A DNA stretch of 41,093 nucleotides from an uncultured Bacilli bacterium (GTDB lineage: Bacteria; Bacillota_I; Bacilli_A; RFN20; CAG-826). Shown piece by piece: positions 8,759 through 16,393 of the stretch. The DNA lies in NCBI GenBank assembly GCA_944336335.1, contig CALVLC010000005.1:1-41093 (forward strand). Reading direction: 5' to 3'. Position numbers and translations under genes: made by a program. Under the pieces are notes generated by a model. It was not told the origin of the DNA. It ran no database searches and saw only the letters and a program-made list of their open reading frames with translations. Within the stretch, counting starts at the first letter, position 1; each line of letters opens with the position of its first letter.

Positions 8759-11143
8759 ATGAGAAAAGGTAAATTAGTAAAAACTGTATTCTTCAGCATT
8801 ATATTTACAGCTTTATTATTCGGTCTTGTCGTTCTTACATTCGGTGAATGGATGAACGCTAAAAACAGCGCATTAACATGGGCTGGAATAGAGCCATTAT
8901 TCCATAATACTGGGAATACTTTTGGATTAGCTCCAGCGTTTGATCAATTAACAATGGTCACTTTTGGATTTAGTTGGCTCGGTGCTGACTTCAGTGGTGT
9001 CCATTCATTCTTCTTTGGATTTGTTGAAGGATGGAACGCTGTCATTACGGCTTTCAGAGTTGAACTTATTCCATTTATAATTTATTGGGTAATATTTATC
9101 GTTGCATGTCTTGCAATCGTTATAATCATTATCCAATGCTTTACACACCGTAATGGAAATCTTATTTGGTTAGCACTTTTTGGTGCAATTGTCGCAATCT
9201 TTGCTTTATATACAGTTGCTGGCGTTAACATCTTACTTTTTGGTAAACAAGCTTTAACAACTTATGCGGTTGATGCTGCTGTTGCTCCAACTGATGGATA
9301 TGCTTATCTATTAATTCCAGATCTCTTTATGAAATTCTGGAATTTAGCAATTGGTGAAACTCATGAAATTCGTTGGGGTTCACTTCTTGTTGTTGCTTTA
9401 ACTGTTATTATTGTCTTCTTAGCAATTGCTAACTTAATTACATCTCTTGTATATCTTGTTCAAGCTTTTGTCTATTCACATTCACACAAATATGACTATC
9501 TCACAAGAAGAGAAAGAAAAGAAAAAGTTAAATATTATAAAGATAACGGATTCAAGAATATTAATGGTAAGAAGAAAGCTAAAGGCAATAAAGAACAACC
9601 AATGCCAGATGCTGCTCCAGCATATGCCAATGCTGCTCAACTTCCACCTTATGGATATATGCCATATGGCTATCCAATGAATCCACAAGTTGTCCCTGTT
9701 CCACAACAAGCTCAACCTGTAAGTGGTGGTAATTATGTCCAAACTGGAAATAATGCACCATTAATCGTTCAATATATTACAACTGGTGGCGAAGAAAAAT
9801 TAAAAAGCTCCAAACCAGAAGCTGAATCAGTCGGAATTTATGGAACAAGAATGAATCACGTTGAAACAGCTGGTCCAAGCTTAACACGTGATGACATTAA
9901 GAGTGCCGTTATTGATGTTTTAAGAGAAAATGATCTCTTAAGACCTGAAATTGTTGCACCAGCTCCAGTTATGCCAGTTCAACCTGAAGAACCAAAAGAA
10001 GAAAAGGTTGAAGATAAATACGATTTATTAACAATCGATGAATTAAAAGATTTAATTAAAGAAACTGTCGTCGTCAAAGAAGAACCTAAAGAAGAAGAGA
10101 AGGTTGCTACTGAAGAAGACGTTAGAAGAATCGTTAGTGAAGCCTTGGTCAAACAAGCTACTCCAGTCGTTGCGAAAGAAGTAGAAGTTGCTCCAGCTCC
10201 AGCACCTGTTCCTACCAAAGAAGTCGAGGAAGAAAAGGCGGTTACTCCCATCGTTGTAGCAATGCCTGCAAAGATCGAAGAAGAACCTGTCGAAGAAGAA
10301 CCAGTCATCGAGGAAGAGGAAGAAGAAAGAATCAGCGAAGACGACTTAAGAGCTCTTGTTAAAGCTCAACTTGTTGAAGCTTTAAAAGATATTAAAGTCG
10401 AAGAAACTGAAACTGTTAAAGAAGTTCCAGTTTATGTCGAAGAAAAAACTCCTGAAGTAAAAGAAGTTGTCAAGGAAGTCGTTAAAGAAGTTCCTGTAAT
10501 TAAGGAAGTTGTTAAGGAAGTTCCAGTAGTTAAAGAAGTTCCTGTTATTAAAGAAGTTGTCAAGGAAGTTGAAGTTCCTGTAGTTAAAGAAGTTCCAGTT
10601 GTTAAGGAAGAACCAAAAGCTGAACCACAACCAGAACCAGCTCCAGTTGTTGAACCAGCTCCAGTAAAACGTCCTTTAATTAAACAACCAGAAGTTAGAG
10701 GAAAAGAAGCAGCACTTGAAAAAGGTGATGTTGTTAAACTCAACTTTGCTGATAGAATTTTAACTGGCGGAAGCGACATTGTTCTTGCTTACAATAACTT
10801 AAAGAATTTGCTTCTCTCTTATGGCTTAAAAGATCGTGTTTCATCAAGTGGCGATACATTTAGAGCTCATAAAGTTACTTATTGTAAGATTACAATGGGC
10901 GGACAACACTTAAAACTTTACATCGCTTTAGATCCAAAAGATTACAAGAATTCCGCAATTCCTGTTGGCGATGCAAGCTTTAAAGAAATTTATAAAGACA
11001 TTCCTTTAGTCTTCAGAGTTAAATCCGACTTATCATTAAGAAGAGCTAGAGATTTAATTACAGATTGTATGAGACAAAAAGGTGTTGAACAAGTTGGACC
11101 AGAAGAAAATATTGACTGGGCAAGCCAACTCAAAAACAACTAG
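8759..11143 (+). CDS. Large membrane protein with V-K-E-V-P repeats and the same C-terminal domain (paralogue of 6492-8741)
   Basis: 794 residues with the same plan as its upstream neighbour. Membrane segments are at about 9-28, 104-126, 134-162 and 205-240; a basic region follows near 245-280, then a Pro/Tyr/Gln-rich stretch (PPYGYMPYGYPMNP, 296-309). The helical motif occurs four times: LTRDDIKSAVIDVL (375-388), LTIDELKDLIKETV (424-437), ATEEDVRRIVSEAL (450-463) and ISEDDLRALVKAQL (525-538). Residues about 553-620 are repeats of EVPVVKEV type. The C-terminal domain (655-780) carries RVSSSGDTFRAHKVTYCKI, LKLYIALDPKDY and LSLRRARDLITDCM, aligning residue by residue with the upstream paralogue. 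AGGAGGGG lies 7 bases before the ATG. Tandem duplication is the simple explanation. A terminator follows at 11167. Function unknown. Confidence 0.85.
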   Translation: MRKGKLVKTVFFSIIFTALLFGLVVLTFGEWMNAKNSALTWAGIEPLFHNTGNTFGLAPAFDQLTMVTFGFSWLGADFSGVHSFFFGFVEGWNAVITAFRVELIPFIIYWVIFIVACLAIVIIIIQCFTHRNGNLIWLALFGAIVAIFALYTVAGVNILLFGKQALTTYAVDAAVAPTDGYAYLLIPDLFMKFWNLAIGETHEIRWGSLLVVALTVIIVFLAIANLITSLVYLVQAFVYSHSHKYDYLTRRERKEKVKYYKDNGFKNINGKKKAKGNKEQPMPDAAPAYANAAQLPPYGYMPYGYPMNPQVVPVPQQAQPVSGGNYVQTGNNAPLIVQYITTGGEEKLKSSKPEAESVGIYGTRMNHVETAGPSLTRDDIKSAVIDVLRENDLLRPEIVAPAPVMPVQPEEPKEEKVEDKYDLLTIDELKDLIKETVVVKEEPKEEEKVATEEDVRRIVSEALVKQATPVVAKEVEVAPAPAPVPTKEVEEEKAVTPIVVAMPAKIEEEPVEEEPVIEEEEEERISEDDLRALVKAQLVEALKDIKVEETETVKEVPVYVEEKTPEVKEVVKEVVKEVPVIKEVVKEVPVVKEVPVIKEVVKEVEVPVVKEVPVVKEEPKAEPQPEPAPVVEPAPVKRPLIKQPEVRGKEAALEKGDVVKLNFADRILTGGSDIVLAYNNLKNLLLSYGLKDRVSSSGDTFRAHKVTYCKITMGGQHLKLYIALDPKDYKNSAIPVGDASFKEIYKDIPLVFRVKSDLSLRRARDLITDCMRQKGVEQVGPEENIDWASQLKNN
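10420..10620 (+). repeat. VKEVPV coding tandem repeat
   Basis: Short in-frame units such as AAAGAAGTTCCTGTAGTT and AAGGAAGTTGTTAAGGAAGT are repeated with small changes and encode alternating VKEVPV and VKEVVKEV (residues about 553-620). The near identity of units at DNA level suggests recent slippage or recombination. Confidence 0.85.
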
Positions 11144-11166
11144 TCTATATAAATAAAATTAAATTC

Positions 11167-11194
11167 AAAAGGGTCTCAAATACGAGACCCTTTT
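11167..11194 (+). terminator. Intrinsic terminator of the membrane cluster
   Basis: AAAAGGGTCTC (11167-11177) pairs perfectly with GAGACCCTTTT (11184-11194) across a 6-base loop. The symmetry and flanking A/T runs could let it act on both strands; only a plus-strand operon ends here. Confidence 0.92.
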
Positions 11195-11195
11195 A

Positions 11196-11204
11196 TGTTA
11201 TAAT
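11196..11204 (+). promoter_or_regulatory. Extended -10 promoter of tdk
   Basis: TGTTATAAT at 11196-11204 is an extended -10 box (TGN-TATAAT) directly after the upstream terminator. Transcription would start near 11211 and give a short leader holding AAAGGGAG. Confidence 0.75.
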
Positions 11205-11227
11205 CTTTCTTGTTGAAAGGGAGAGTT

Positions 11228-11806
11228 ATGGGACACGACGATTTAGAAATAGGTTCAATTGAAATGATTACTGGCCCAATGTTTGCTGGTAAAAGTGAAG
11301 AATTATTAAGAAGAATTAATAGATTAAAATATGCTAAGAAAAATTTCTTAGTTTTTAAACCATGCATTGATGATCGCTATAGTGAAACAGAAGTTGTTTC
11401 TCATAGTAAAAGAAGTTCAAAAGCGATTCCTATTTCTAAAGGTGAAGAAATTTATAAATATTATAAAGACGGAATTGATGCTGTTTGTATTGATGAAGTG
11501 CAATTTTTTGATGAAGGAATTATCAAAGTAATTGATGATTTAGCAAATCGTGGCGTAAGAGTAATTTGTGCTGGTCTTGATTGTGATTTTAAAGGCGATC
11601 CATTTAAAATTAGTGCCATTATCCTTGCAAAAGCTGAATATGTTACAAAATTAACAGCAATTTGTTGTGTTTGTGGTAGAGAAGCTACTATGACTCAACG
11701 TTTAATAAACGGTGTGCCTGTTTCAAGAAAAGATCCTGTAGTTTTAGTTGGTGCAAGCGAATCTTATGAAGCTCGCTGCCGCCATTGCCATATTGTAAAA
11801 GATTAA
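11228..11806 (+). CDS. tdk: Thymidine kinase (type II)
   Basis: A 192-residue cytosolic enzyme that phosphorylates thymidine to dTMP in pyrimidine salvage. The P-loop GPMFAGKSEELLRR (about residues 16-29), the Walker B-like VCIDEVQFF (about 88-96), the lasso region, and the zinc cysteines CCVCGREA and CRHCH are all in place for the type II family. I chose ATG 11228, which has AAAGGGAG about 7 bases upstream; an in-frame TTG at 11210 lies at or before the predicted transcription start. Length fits the family (about 190). It has its own extended -10 promoter, and the next gene appears to have a separate promoter inside the end of this one. Confidence 0.96.
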   Translation: MGHDDLEIGSIEMITGPMFAGKSEELLRRINRLKYAKKNFLVFKPCIDDRYSETEVVSHSKRSSKAIPISKGEEIYKYYKDGIDAVCIDEVQFFDEGIIKVIDDLANRGVRVICAGLDCDFKGDPFKISAIILAKAEYVTKLTAICCVCGREATMTQRLINGVPVSRKDPVVLVGASESYEARCRHCHIVKD

Positions 11807-11821
11807 TACAGGTATTATAAT
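11793..11821 (+). promoter_or_regulatory. Promoter of the CNNM pair, placed for a leaderless start
   Basis: TTGTAA (11793-11798) and a perfect TATAAT (11816-11821) are 17 bases apart. Only 8 bases separate the -10 box from ATG 11830, so transcription should start at or within 2 bases of the start codon. No Shine-Dalgarno sequence is present. Confidence 0.75.
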
Positions 11822-11829
11822 TAACACAT

Positions 11830-12954
11830 ATGTCGCCGAGTGATCTATCTGTTTTAACTAGTACTACTGAATCTCTAACTACTATCTGGGGAATGCCAGA
11901 TTATGTATGTTGGATAATAATAGCAATTTGTTTATTAATAAGTGGAATTTTCAGTGCTTCTGAGAATTCTTTTTCAAACTGTAATAAATATCATTTTAAA
12001 GTTTTAGCTGATGAAGGAAAATTAACAGCTAAAATTATTGTTCGTTTAGTTGAAAAATTTGACAATACTTTAGTCACAGTTTTAGTTGGAAATAATATCG
12101 TTCAAACTTTCATGACCTATTTAAGCGCCATGCTTTTTTATAATTTATGTATTAATTATGGTTTAGGAAGTGGTGTTGAAGCTATTTTATCAACAGTTGT
12201 AATGGCTTTATTAATCTATATTATTAGCGATACTGTCCCTAAAATTATATCTAAGCAAATACCAAATAAATTAGTATATGTTCTAGCTTATCCTATTTTT
12301 ACAATTGGAATAATTTTAAGTCCGATTTCTTTGATTTTTAAACTCATTTTAAAAGCAGTCCATAAAATCTTTAAGATTAAAGAAGAAAATATTTTAACTA
12401 AAGATGACTTTATCTTGCAAGCTGATGAAGCAGTTATAGAAGACGAAAATGCAGAAGAAGATGAAGAAAAAGAAGATGAATTTTTTGAACCAAATGAACT
12501 TCAACTTTTAAATAGAGCCTTTTATTTTGATTCGATTTATGTAAAAGAAGTTCTAACTCCAAGAGAAAAAATCTTCGCTGTTGATATTAACGGTTTAACT
12601 TGTGAGAAACTTAACAAGATTATTCTTGATACAACTTTTTCTAGAATTCCAGTTTATGATGAAGAAATTGATGATATTATTGGAATTTTAACTGTTAAAA
12701 ACTACTTTAAAGAATATAGTAAAGATCCACACTTAGAGATTAGAAGTGTTTTATCTAAGCCGCTTTTTGTTGATTATGGCGCAAAAGTCGATGATATTTT
12801 CCGTTCTTTTAATCGTGAGAAAAAACACATTGCTATTGTTAAAGATGGCGATAAAGTTGTTGGAATGATTACGATGGAAGACGTTTTGGAAGAGTTAGTT
12901 GGCGAAATTAACGAAAAGAAAACCAATATATTAAAAGAGGCAACGAGAAAATGA
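11830..12954 (+). CDS. CNNM-domain membrane protein with CBS pair (hemolysin C/CorC superfamily), short form
   Basis: 374 residues. The N-terminal half is a CNNM/DUF21 domain: about four hydrophobic segments, with GIFSASENSFSNCN and TVLVGNNIVQT. It is followed by a very acidic linker (about 200-218) and two CBS domains (VLTPREKIFAVDI, FSRIPVYDEE, IIGILTVKNYF; then KHIAIVKDGDKVVGMITMED). It ends soon after VLEELVGEI and lacks the C-terminal CorC_HlyC domain that its neighbour has. CNNM proteins studied elsewhere are linked to magnesium export. ATG 11830 lies 8 bases after a -10 box and has no ribosome site, pointing to a leaderless mRNA. Its stop overlaps the next ATG (ATGA), so the two proteins are probably co-translated and may form a heterodimer. 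Confidence 0.88.
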   Translation: MSPSDLSVLTSTTESLTTIWGMPDYVCWIIIAICLLISGIFSASENSFSNCNKYHFKVLADEGKLTAKIIVRLVEKFDNTLVTVLVGNNIVQTFMTYLSAMLFYNLCINYGLGSGVEAILSTVVMALLIYIISDTVPKIISKQIPNKLVYVLAYPIFTIGIILSPISLIFKLILKAVHKIFKIKEENILTKDDFILQADEAVIEDENAEEDEEKEDEFFEPNELQLLNRAFYFDSIYVKEVLTPREKIFAVDINGLTCEKLNKIILDTTFSRIPVYDEEIDDIIGILTVKNYFKEYSKDPHLEIRSVLSKPLFVDYGAKVDDIFRSFNREKKHIAIVKDGDKVVGMITMEDVLEELVGEINEKKTNILKEATRK

Positions 12955-14270
12955 ACGAATTAACTTTGATTTTAATATATAGTGTTGTCTTAATTCTTTT
13001 GCTTTTCTTAAGCTTCATTTTTTCAAGCGCTGATATGGCTTATGGAAGTGCTAATTTAACTAAAATTGAGGCTATTTATCGTGCGGATGAAAATAAAAAA
13101 TCTAATAAATATGCTTATAAACTTTCTAAAAATTACGATAAAACCATCTCAACTATCTTGCTTTTAAACGATACAGTTAATGCAGGTCTTGATTCTGTTT
13201 CAACTTTGGTTGGTGTTAATCTTTGCTTTTTAGTTTTAGGTCAAACTGAAATTGCTCAAATTAGTAGTGAAACTTGGGGCTTTATTGCTTCCTTAATTTG
13301 CTTAATTATTAAGATTACCTTTGGCGAAATTATCGCTAAATCAATTGGTAAGATTTATAACTATAAATTAGCATCCTTGTACTCGCGAATTTTAAATGCT
13401 CTTCAATATATTTTCTATCCAATAACTTTCTTTGTTAGTGGATTTGGCTCAATTATCTCTTATCCAATTAGAAAAAATGTTGAAGATATTAAAATTTCCG
13501 AAGAAGAACTTCACGAAATGGTCGACGAAATTGAAGATAGTGGCCTTGTTAATGAAGAAAAAGCTGATATTTTACATGGCACAATTGACTATGCTGAAAC
13601 CGAAGCTTATGAAATTATGACTCCAAGAGTAAATGTTTATGCAGTTGAAGTTGACGATGATATTGATGAAATTTTAAAAGATGAGGATACTTATATTTAT
13701 TCACGTATCCCAGTTTATCAGGATAGTGTTGATAATATTTTAGGTTATGTTTTAACAAAATCTTTAGTTAGAGCAAAACTTGAAAATAATCATGCTACTT
13801 TAAAAGATTTATTGATTCCAGCTTTAACATTCCCTCGTTCAACAGAAATTAACGACATTCTTATTGAGTTTAAAAAGACACATCAACATTTTGCTGTCAT
13901 ATTAGATGAGTATGGTGGAGTTGAAGGTGTTTTAACTATGGAAGATATTTTGGAAGAAATAGTTGGAGAAATTTGGGATGAAAGTGACGATATTTCTTCA
14001 CCTTATTCAAAGAAAAATGATGGTAGCTACATTGTTGATGGAAAAATGAATTTAGAGGACTTTTGCGAGCTTTTTGATTTAGATTACGATGATATTGAAA
14101 CGGATTATGTTACAATTGGCGGCTTCTGTATCGAACTTTTAGATGACCAATTCGCAAAAATTAACACGATAATTAATTATAAAAATTTAACGATGAAAGT
14201 CATCGCAATCGATGAAAAACACACCATCGAAAAATTATTAGTAAAGGTTTTTAAAGATCCAGAAGAATAG
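12951..14270 (+). CDS. CNNM/CBS/CorC_HlyC membrane protein, full-length form
   Basis: 439 residues with the complete domain set: CNNM/DUF21 membrane domain (about 1-180), CBS pair (about 205-330; IMTPRVNVYAVEVDD, YSRIPVYQDSVDNILGYV, HFAVILDEYGGVEGVLTMED) and a C-terminal CorC_HlyC domain (about 345-430; GSYIVDGKMNLEDFCELF, DYVTIGGFCIELL). This is the architecture of YhdP/YqhB/MpfA-like proteins, linked to magnesium efflux in Bacillus and Staphylococcus. The start overlaps the upstream stop by 4 bases. The two genes are tandem paralogues and both halves of a possible heterodimer. It ends 2 bases from the 3' end of the convergent kinase gene. Confidence 0.92.
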   Translation: MNELTLILIYSVVLILLLFLSFIFSSADMAYGSANLTKIEAIYRADENKKSNKYAYKLSKNYDKTISTILLLNDTVNAGLDSVSTLVGVNLCFLVLGQTEIAQISSETWGFIASLICLIIKITFGEIIAKSIGKIYNYKLASLYSRILNALQYIFYPITFFVSGFGSIISYPIRKNVEDIKISEEELHEMVDEIEDSGLVNEEKADILHGTIDYAETEAYEIMTPRVNVYAVEVDDDIDEILKDEDTYIYSRIPVYQDSVDNILGYVLTKSLVRAKLENNHATLKDLLIPALTFPRSTEINDILIEFKKTHQHFAVILDEYGGVEGVLTMEDILEEIVGEIWDESDDISSPYSKKNDGSYIVDGKMNLEDFCELFDLDYDDIETDYVTIGGFCIELLDDQFAKINTIINYKNLTMKVIAIDEKHTIEKLLVKVFKDPEE

Positions 14271-14272
14271 TT

Positions 14273-14806
14273 TTAAATAGATTTAAGTTTGCTTAAATAG
14301 ATTTCATTAATATTTTTAGCAAGTTCTTCAAGCGTTTTATCTTTGTTTTTAATTATAAAATCAGTTTTTATATCTTTATAAAATAATACGCGATCATTAT
14401 TTATACGGCGATTGATATCGGAGATTTCATCGCCTCTTTTCAACATTCTTTGATAACGCTCTTTTTCATCACTATCAATAAAGAAAGAAATCATATGAGG
14501 ATCATTTAGTTTTTGAAATGCTTTTAAACCATTTGGTTCGACAATTAAAATCTTATTATCTGCTTTTTCTTTTTTAAAGGAACCATAATAATTATTGTTA
14601 TAAATTGTGTATTCAATAAAAGCATCTTCTTTTATTTTATTTAAAAAGTCTTCTTTATTTATAAAGTAATAATCTTTTCCATCAATTTCGCCAACTCTTT
14701 TTTGGCGAGTCGTAGTTGTTACAAATTTTTGGTAATTAAAAAGAGAAATTAGCATTTTAGCTATATCTGTTTTTCCGCTTGCACTAGGTCCAGTTAAAAT
14801 AATCAT
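14273..14806 (-). CDS. Guanylate-kinase-like P-loop kinase
   Basis: 177 residues, starting with MIILTGPSASGKTDIAKML. Guanylate kinase features are recognisable: a P-loop at the N-terminus, VTTTTRQKRVGEIDGKDYYF (compare the TTRxPRxGExxGxDYxF GMP-binding signature), FIEYTIYNNNYYGS, and a distal RRINNDR arginine stretch. It is shorter than usual Gmk (about 190-205), and its P-loop reads SASGKT where Gmk has SGVGKGT. It may be a divergent Gmk or a paralogue with another nucleotide substrate. A longer frame upstream of 14806 runs through the divergent gene and lacks family similarity, so I chose the start at 14806. No Shine-Dalgarno sequence precedes it; the upstream 30 bases are A/T runs. It is convergent with the CNNM pair and divergent from the Tad-like operon. 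Confidence 0.75.
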   Translation of the reverse strand: MIILTGPSASGKTDIAKMLISLFNYQKFVTTTTRQKRVGEIDGKDYYFINKEDFLNKIKEDAFIEYTIYNNNYYGSFKKEKADNKILIVEPNGLKAFQKLNDPHMISFFIDSDEKERYQRMLKRGDEISDINRRINNDRVLFYKDIKTDFIIKNKDKTLEELAKNINEIYLSKLKSI

Positions 14807-14873
14807 AAATTTTTTAAAAATTTTTTTAATTTTTTTCGAATAAACTCCTTTATATAAGTGAGGAGGTAAAATT

Positions 14874-15989
14874 ATGAAAAAAATTGTGGTAAATTCACTC
14901 TTTCTTTTATCAAGTGTGCTTAATGTTTCACCAACACAACAAAATTTTAGCATTGCAGTCGATACAAAAAAAGCAAATTCAAATACTTTTGTTGAAAAAG
15001 AAAAGATTGAATTAAGCAATAAAATTCGATACTTAGAAATTCAAAGTTTTGATTTAAGGTTAAATGAATTTAAAGATAAAGATGCAATCACTTTTAATTT
15101 TGAAATAAAAAAACCTGTTGAGATGTTTCAAAGTTATTTTGTTTATTTGATAAATGGCGAAAAAGAACTTTTTGATACATTAACTATTGGATCCATGAAT
15201 GCTCCTGAAAGAGAAAAAGAAGTATCGGTAAATATTTTAAAAAGCGAGATTGAAGATATTGGTAATGATTTTTATATTCGAATCGGCGCAGCATTAAGTG
15301 AAAATACTGCGTTTGACTCTGTATTTTATTATCTCGATTTTCCTTTGTCGAATATTCGGAACTTAGTTTTTGATACAAATTCACTCGAATTTATTGTGGC
15401 ATTAAGTTACGACACTAGATATTTAACAATAATCAGAGAATACATGGAATTTTTAAATATCGAAAGAGATGTTTATGTCGATACTTATGAAAGTTTTTTC
15501 TTAAACGATATTGATTGCACTTATGTTTCTCAAGACATTCTTCCTGGTTATAACGCAAGAATGAGTTTTTATCTTTATGATCCGCTTCATTTATATTATT
15601 CAGCTTATAACAAAAAGCATCCAAAGTATGAAAACTATGCTGGCACATCCGTATTTTTCGGCTCAACTTATGACGATGTAATGCACACTTTAAGACTTAA
15701 TACTATCTTTTATATTGATTCAACGACCCTTATTTCTTTTAGATTAAAAGGTGATCTTATTTATTATTTCAGAAGTTCGGAATCAGTATATTTTCCAGTT
15801 AATTATTATGAAGTTTTTAAAGATGCAAAGTGCTTAATTAGGTTTGAAAATTACGGTAGTACAGGAGCTTGTATTGAATATCCTTTTACAATTCATTTTG
15901 CACCAAATTTTAGATTTGATGATTATTATGTTTCAGCTGTTGAAAGTGTAAAAGATTGGGACATCAGCCCAGAGGTGGTTGAGATATGA
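14874..15989 (+). CDS. Secreted protein of unknown function, first gene of the Tad-like operon
   Basis: 371 residues. The N-terminus (about 1-25) is a lysine-plus-hydrophobic signal peptide (MKKIVVNSLFLLSSVL), without an obvious lipobox. The rest has no second strong hydrophobic segment, is rich in Tyr, Phe and Asp, and alternates short polar and aromatic stretches, as in beta-rich surface proteins. I recognise no domain. AGGAGG lies 7 bases before the ATG, so expression can be strong. Its stop overlaps the next ATG (ATGA), tying it to the pilus-like operon; it could be a surface-exposed tip, minor subunit or assembly factor (inference from context). A possible -10, TATAAG at 14853-14858, is close to the ribosome site; no convincing -35 is seen. 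Confidence 0.8.
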   Translation: MKKIVVNSLFLLSSVLNVSPTQQNFSIAVDTKKANSNTFVEKEKIELSNKIRYLEIQSFDLRLNEFKDKDAITFNFEIKKPVEMFQSYFVYLINGEKELFDTLTIGSMNAPEREKEVSVNILKSEIEDIGNDFYIRIGAALSENTAFDSVFYYLDFPLSNIRNLVFDTNSLEFIVALSYDTRYLTIIREYMEFLNIERDVYVDTYESFFLNDIDCTYVSQDILPGYNARMSFYLYDPLHLYYSAYNKKHPKYENYAGTSVFFGSTYDDVMHTLRLNTIFYIDSTTLISFRLKGDLIYYFRSSESVYFPVNYYEVFKDAKCLIRFENYGSTGACIEYPFTIHFAPNFRFDDYYVSAVESVKDWDISPEVVEI

Positions 15990-16393
15990 GTAGCGTAATT
16001 ATCTTTTTCTCATTAATGCTTGTGACATCTTTAACAAGTATTTTAGGAATTTCAGTAAATGGAATGTCAATAAATAGAATTTTTTATAATATGCCAAGTG
16101 GAGTTGTAAATACTGCAGTTGCTTTGTATCAAAGAGATGGAGTTTATGATCCTTATTTTAATAGAGGACAATTAGAGAAAAACATCAAAACTTATCTAAC
16201 TAAGAGTCTAGAAGGATATATAAGTAGCTACGAAATCGATTTTACATATTATAAAAAGACTGAAAACAATGAATATGTCGTTGATGGTTCATTATATCGA
16301 AGAAAAGTGGAAGTTTATTTTGCTTGTACGTATTCAACTTTTGTTCGATTTGAAGGACGAAGAGGGTTTGAAATTGAAAGGACAGATTTATAA
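15986..16393 (+). CDS. Small single-pass membrane protein of the Tad-like operon
   Basis: 135 residues. Residues about 3-24 are a hydrophobic segment (VIIFFSLMLVTSLTSILGIS) followed by NGMSINRIFYNM, then a mostly polar domain with many Tyr residues. It overlaps the upstream stop by 4 bases and shares one base with the next gene (TAATG). The layout (N-terminal helix plus small exported domain, next to CpaF) resembles TadE/TadF-type pseudopilins, but I see no diagnostic motif, so the role rests on context. Confidence 0.75.
   Translation: MSSVIIFFSLMLVTSLTSILGISVNGMSINRIFYNMPSGVVNTAVALYQRDGVYDPYFNRGQLEKNIKTYLTKSLEGYISSYEIDFTYYKKTENNEYVVDGSLYRRKVEVYFACTYSTFVRFEGRRGFEIERTDL

Noticed and set aside
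14807-15019. Upstream extension of the guanylate-kinase-like gene
   Set aside because: The extra 71 residues are not like Gmk and are read through the start of the divergent secreted-protein gene and A/T runs.
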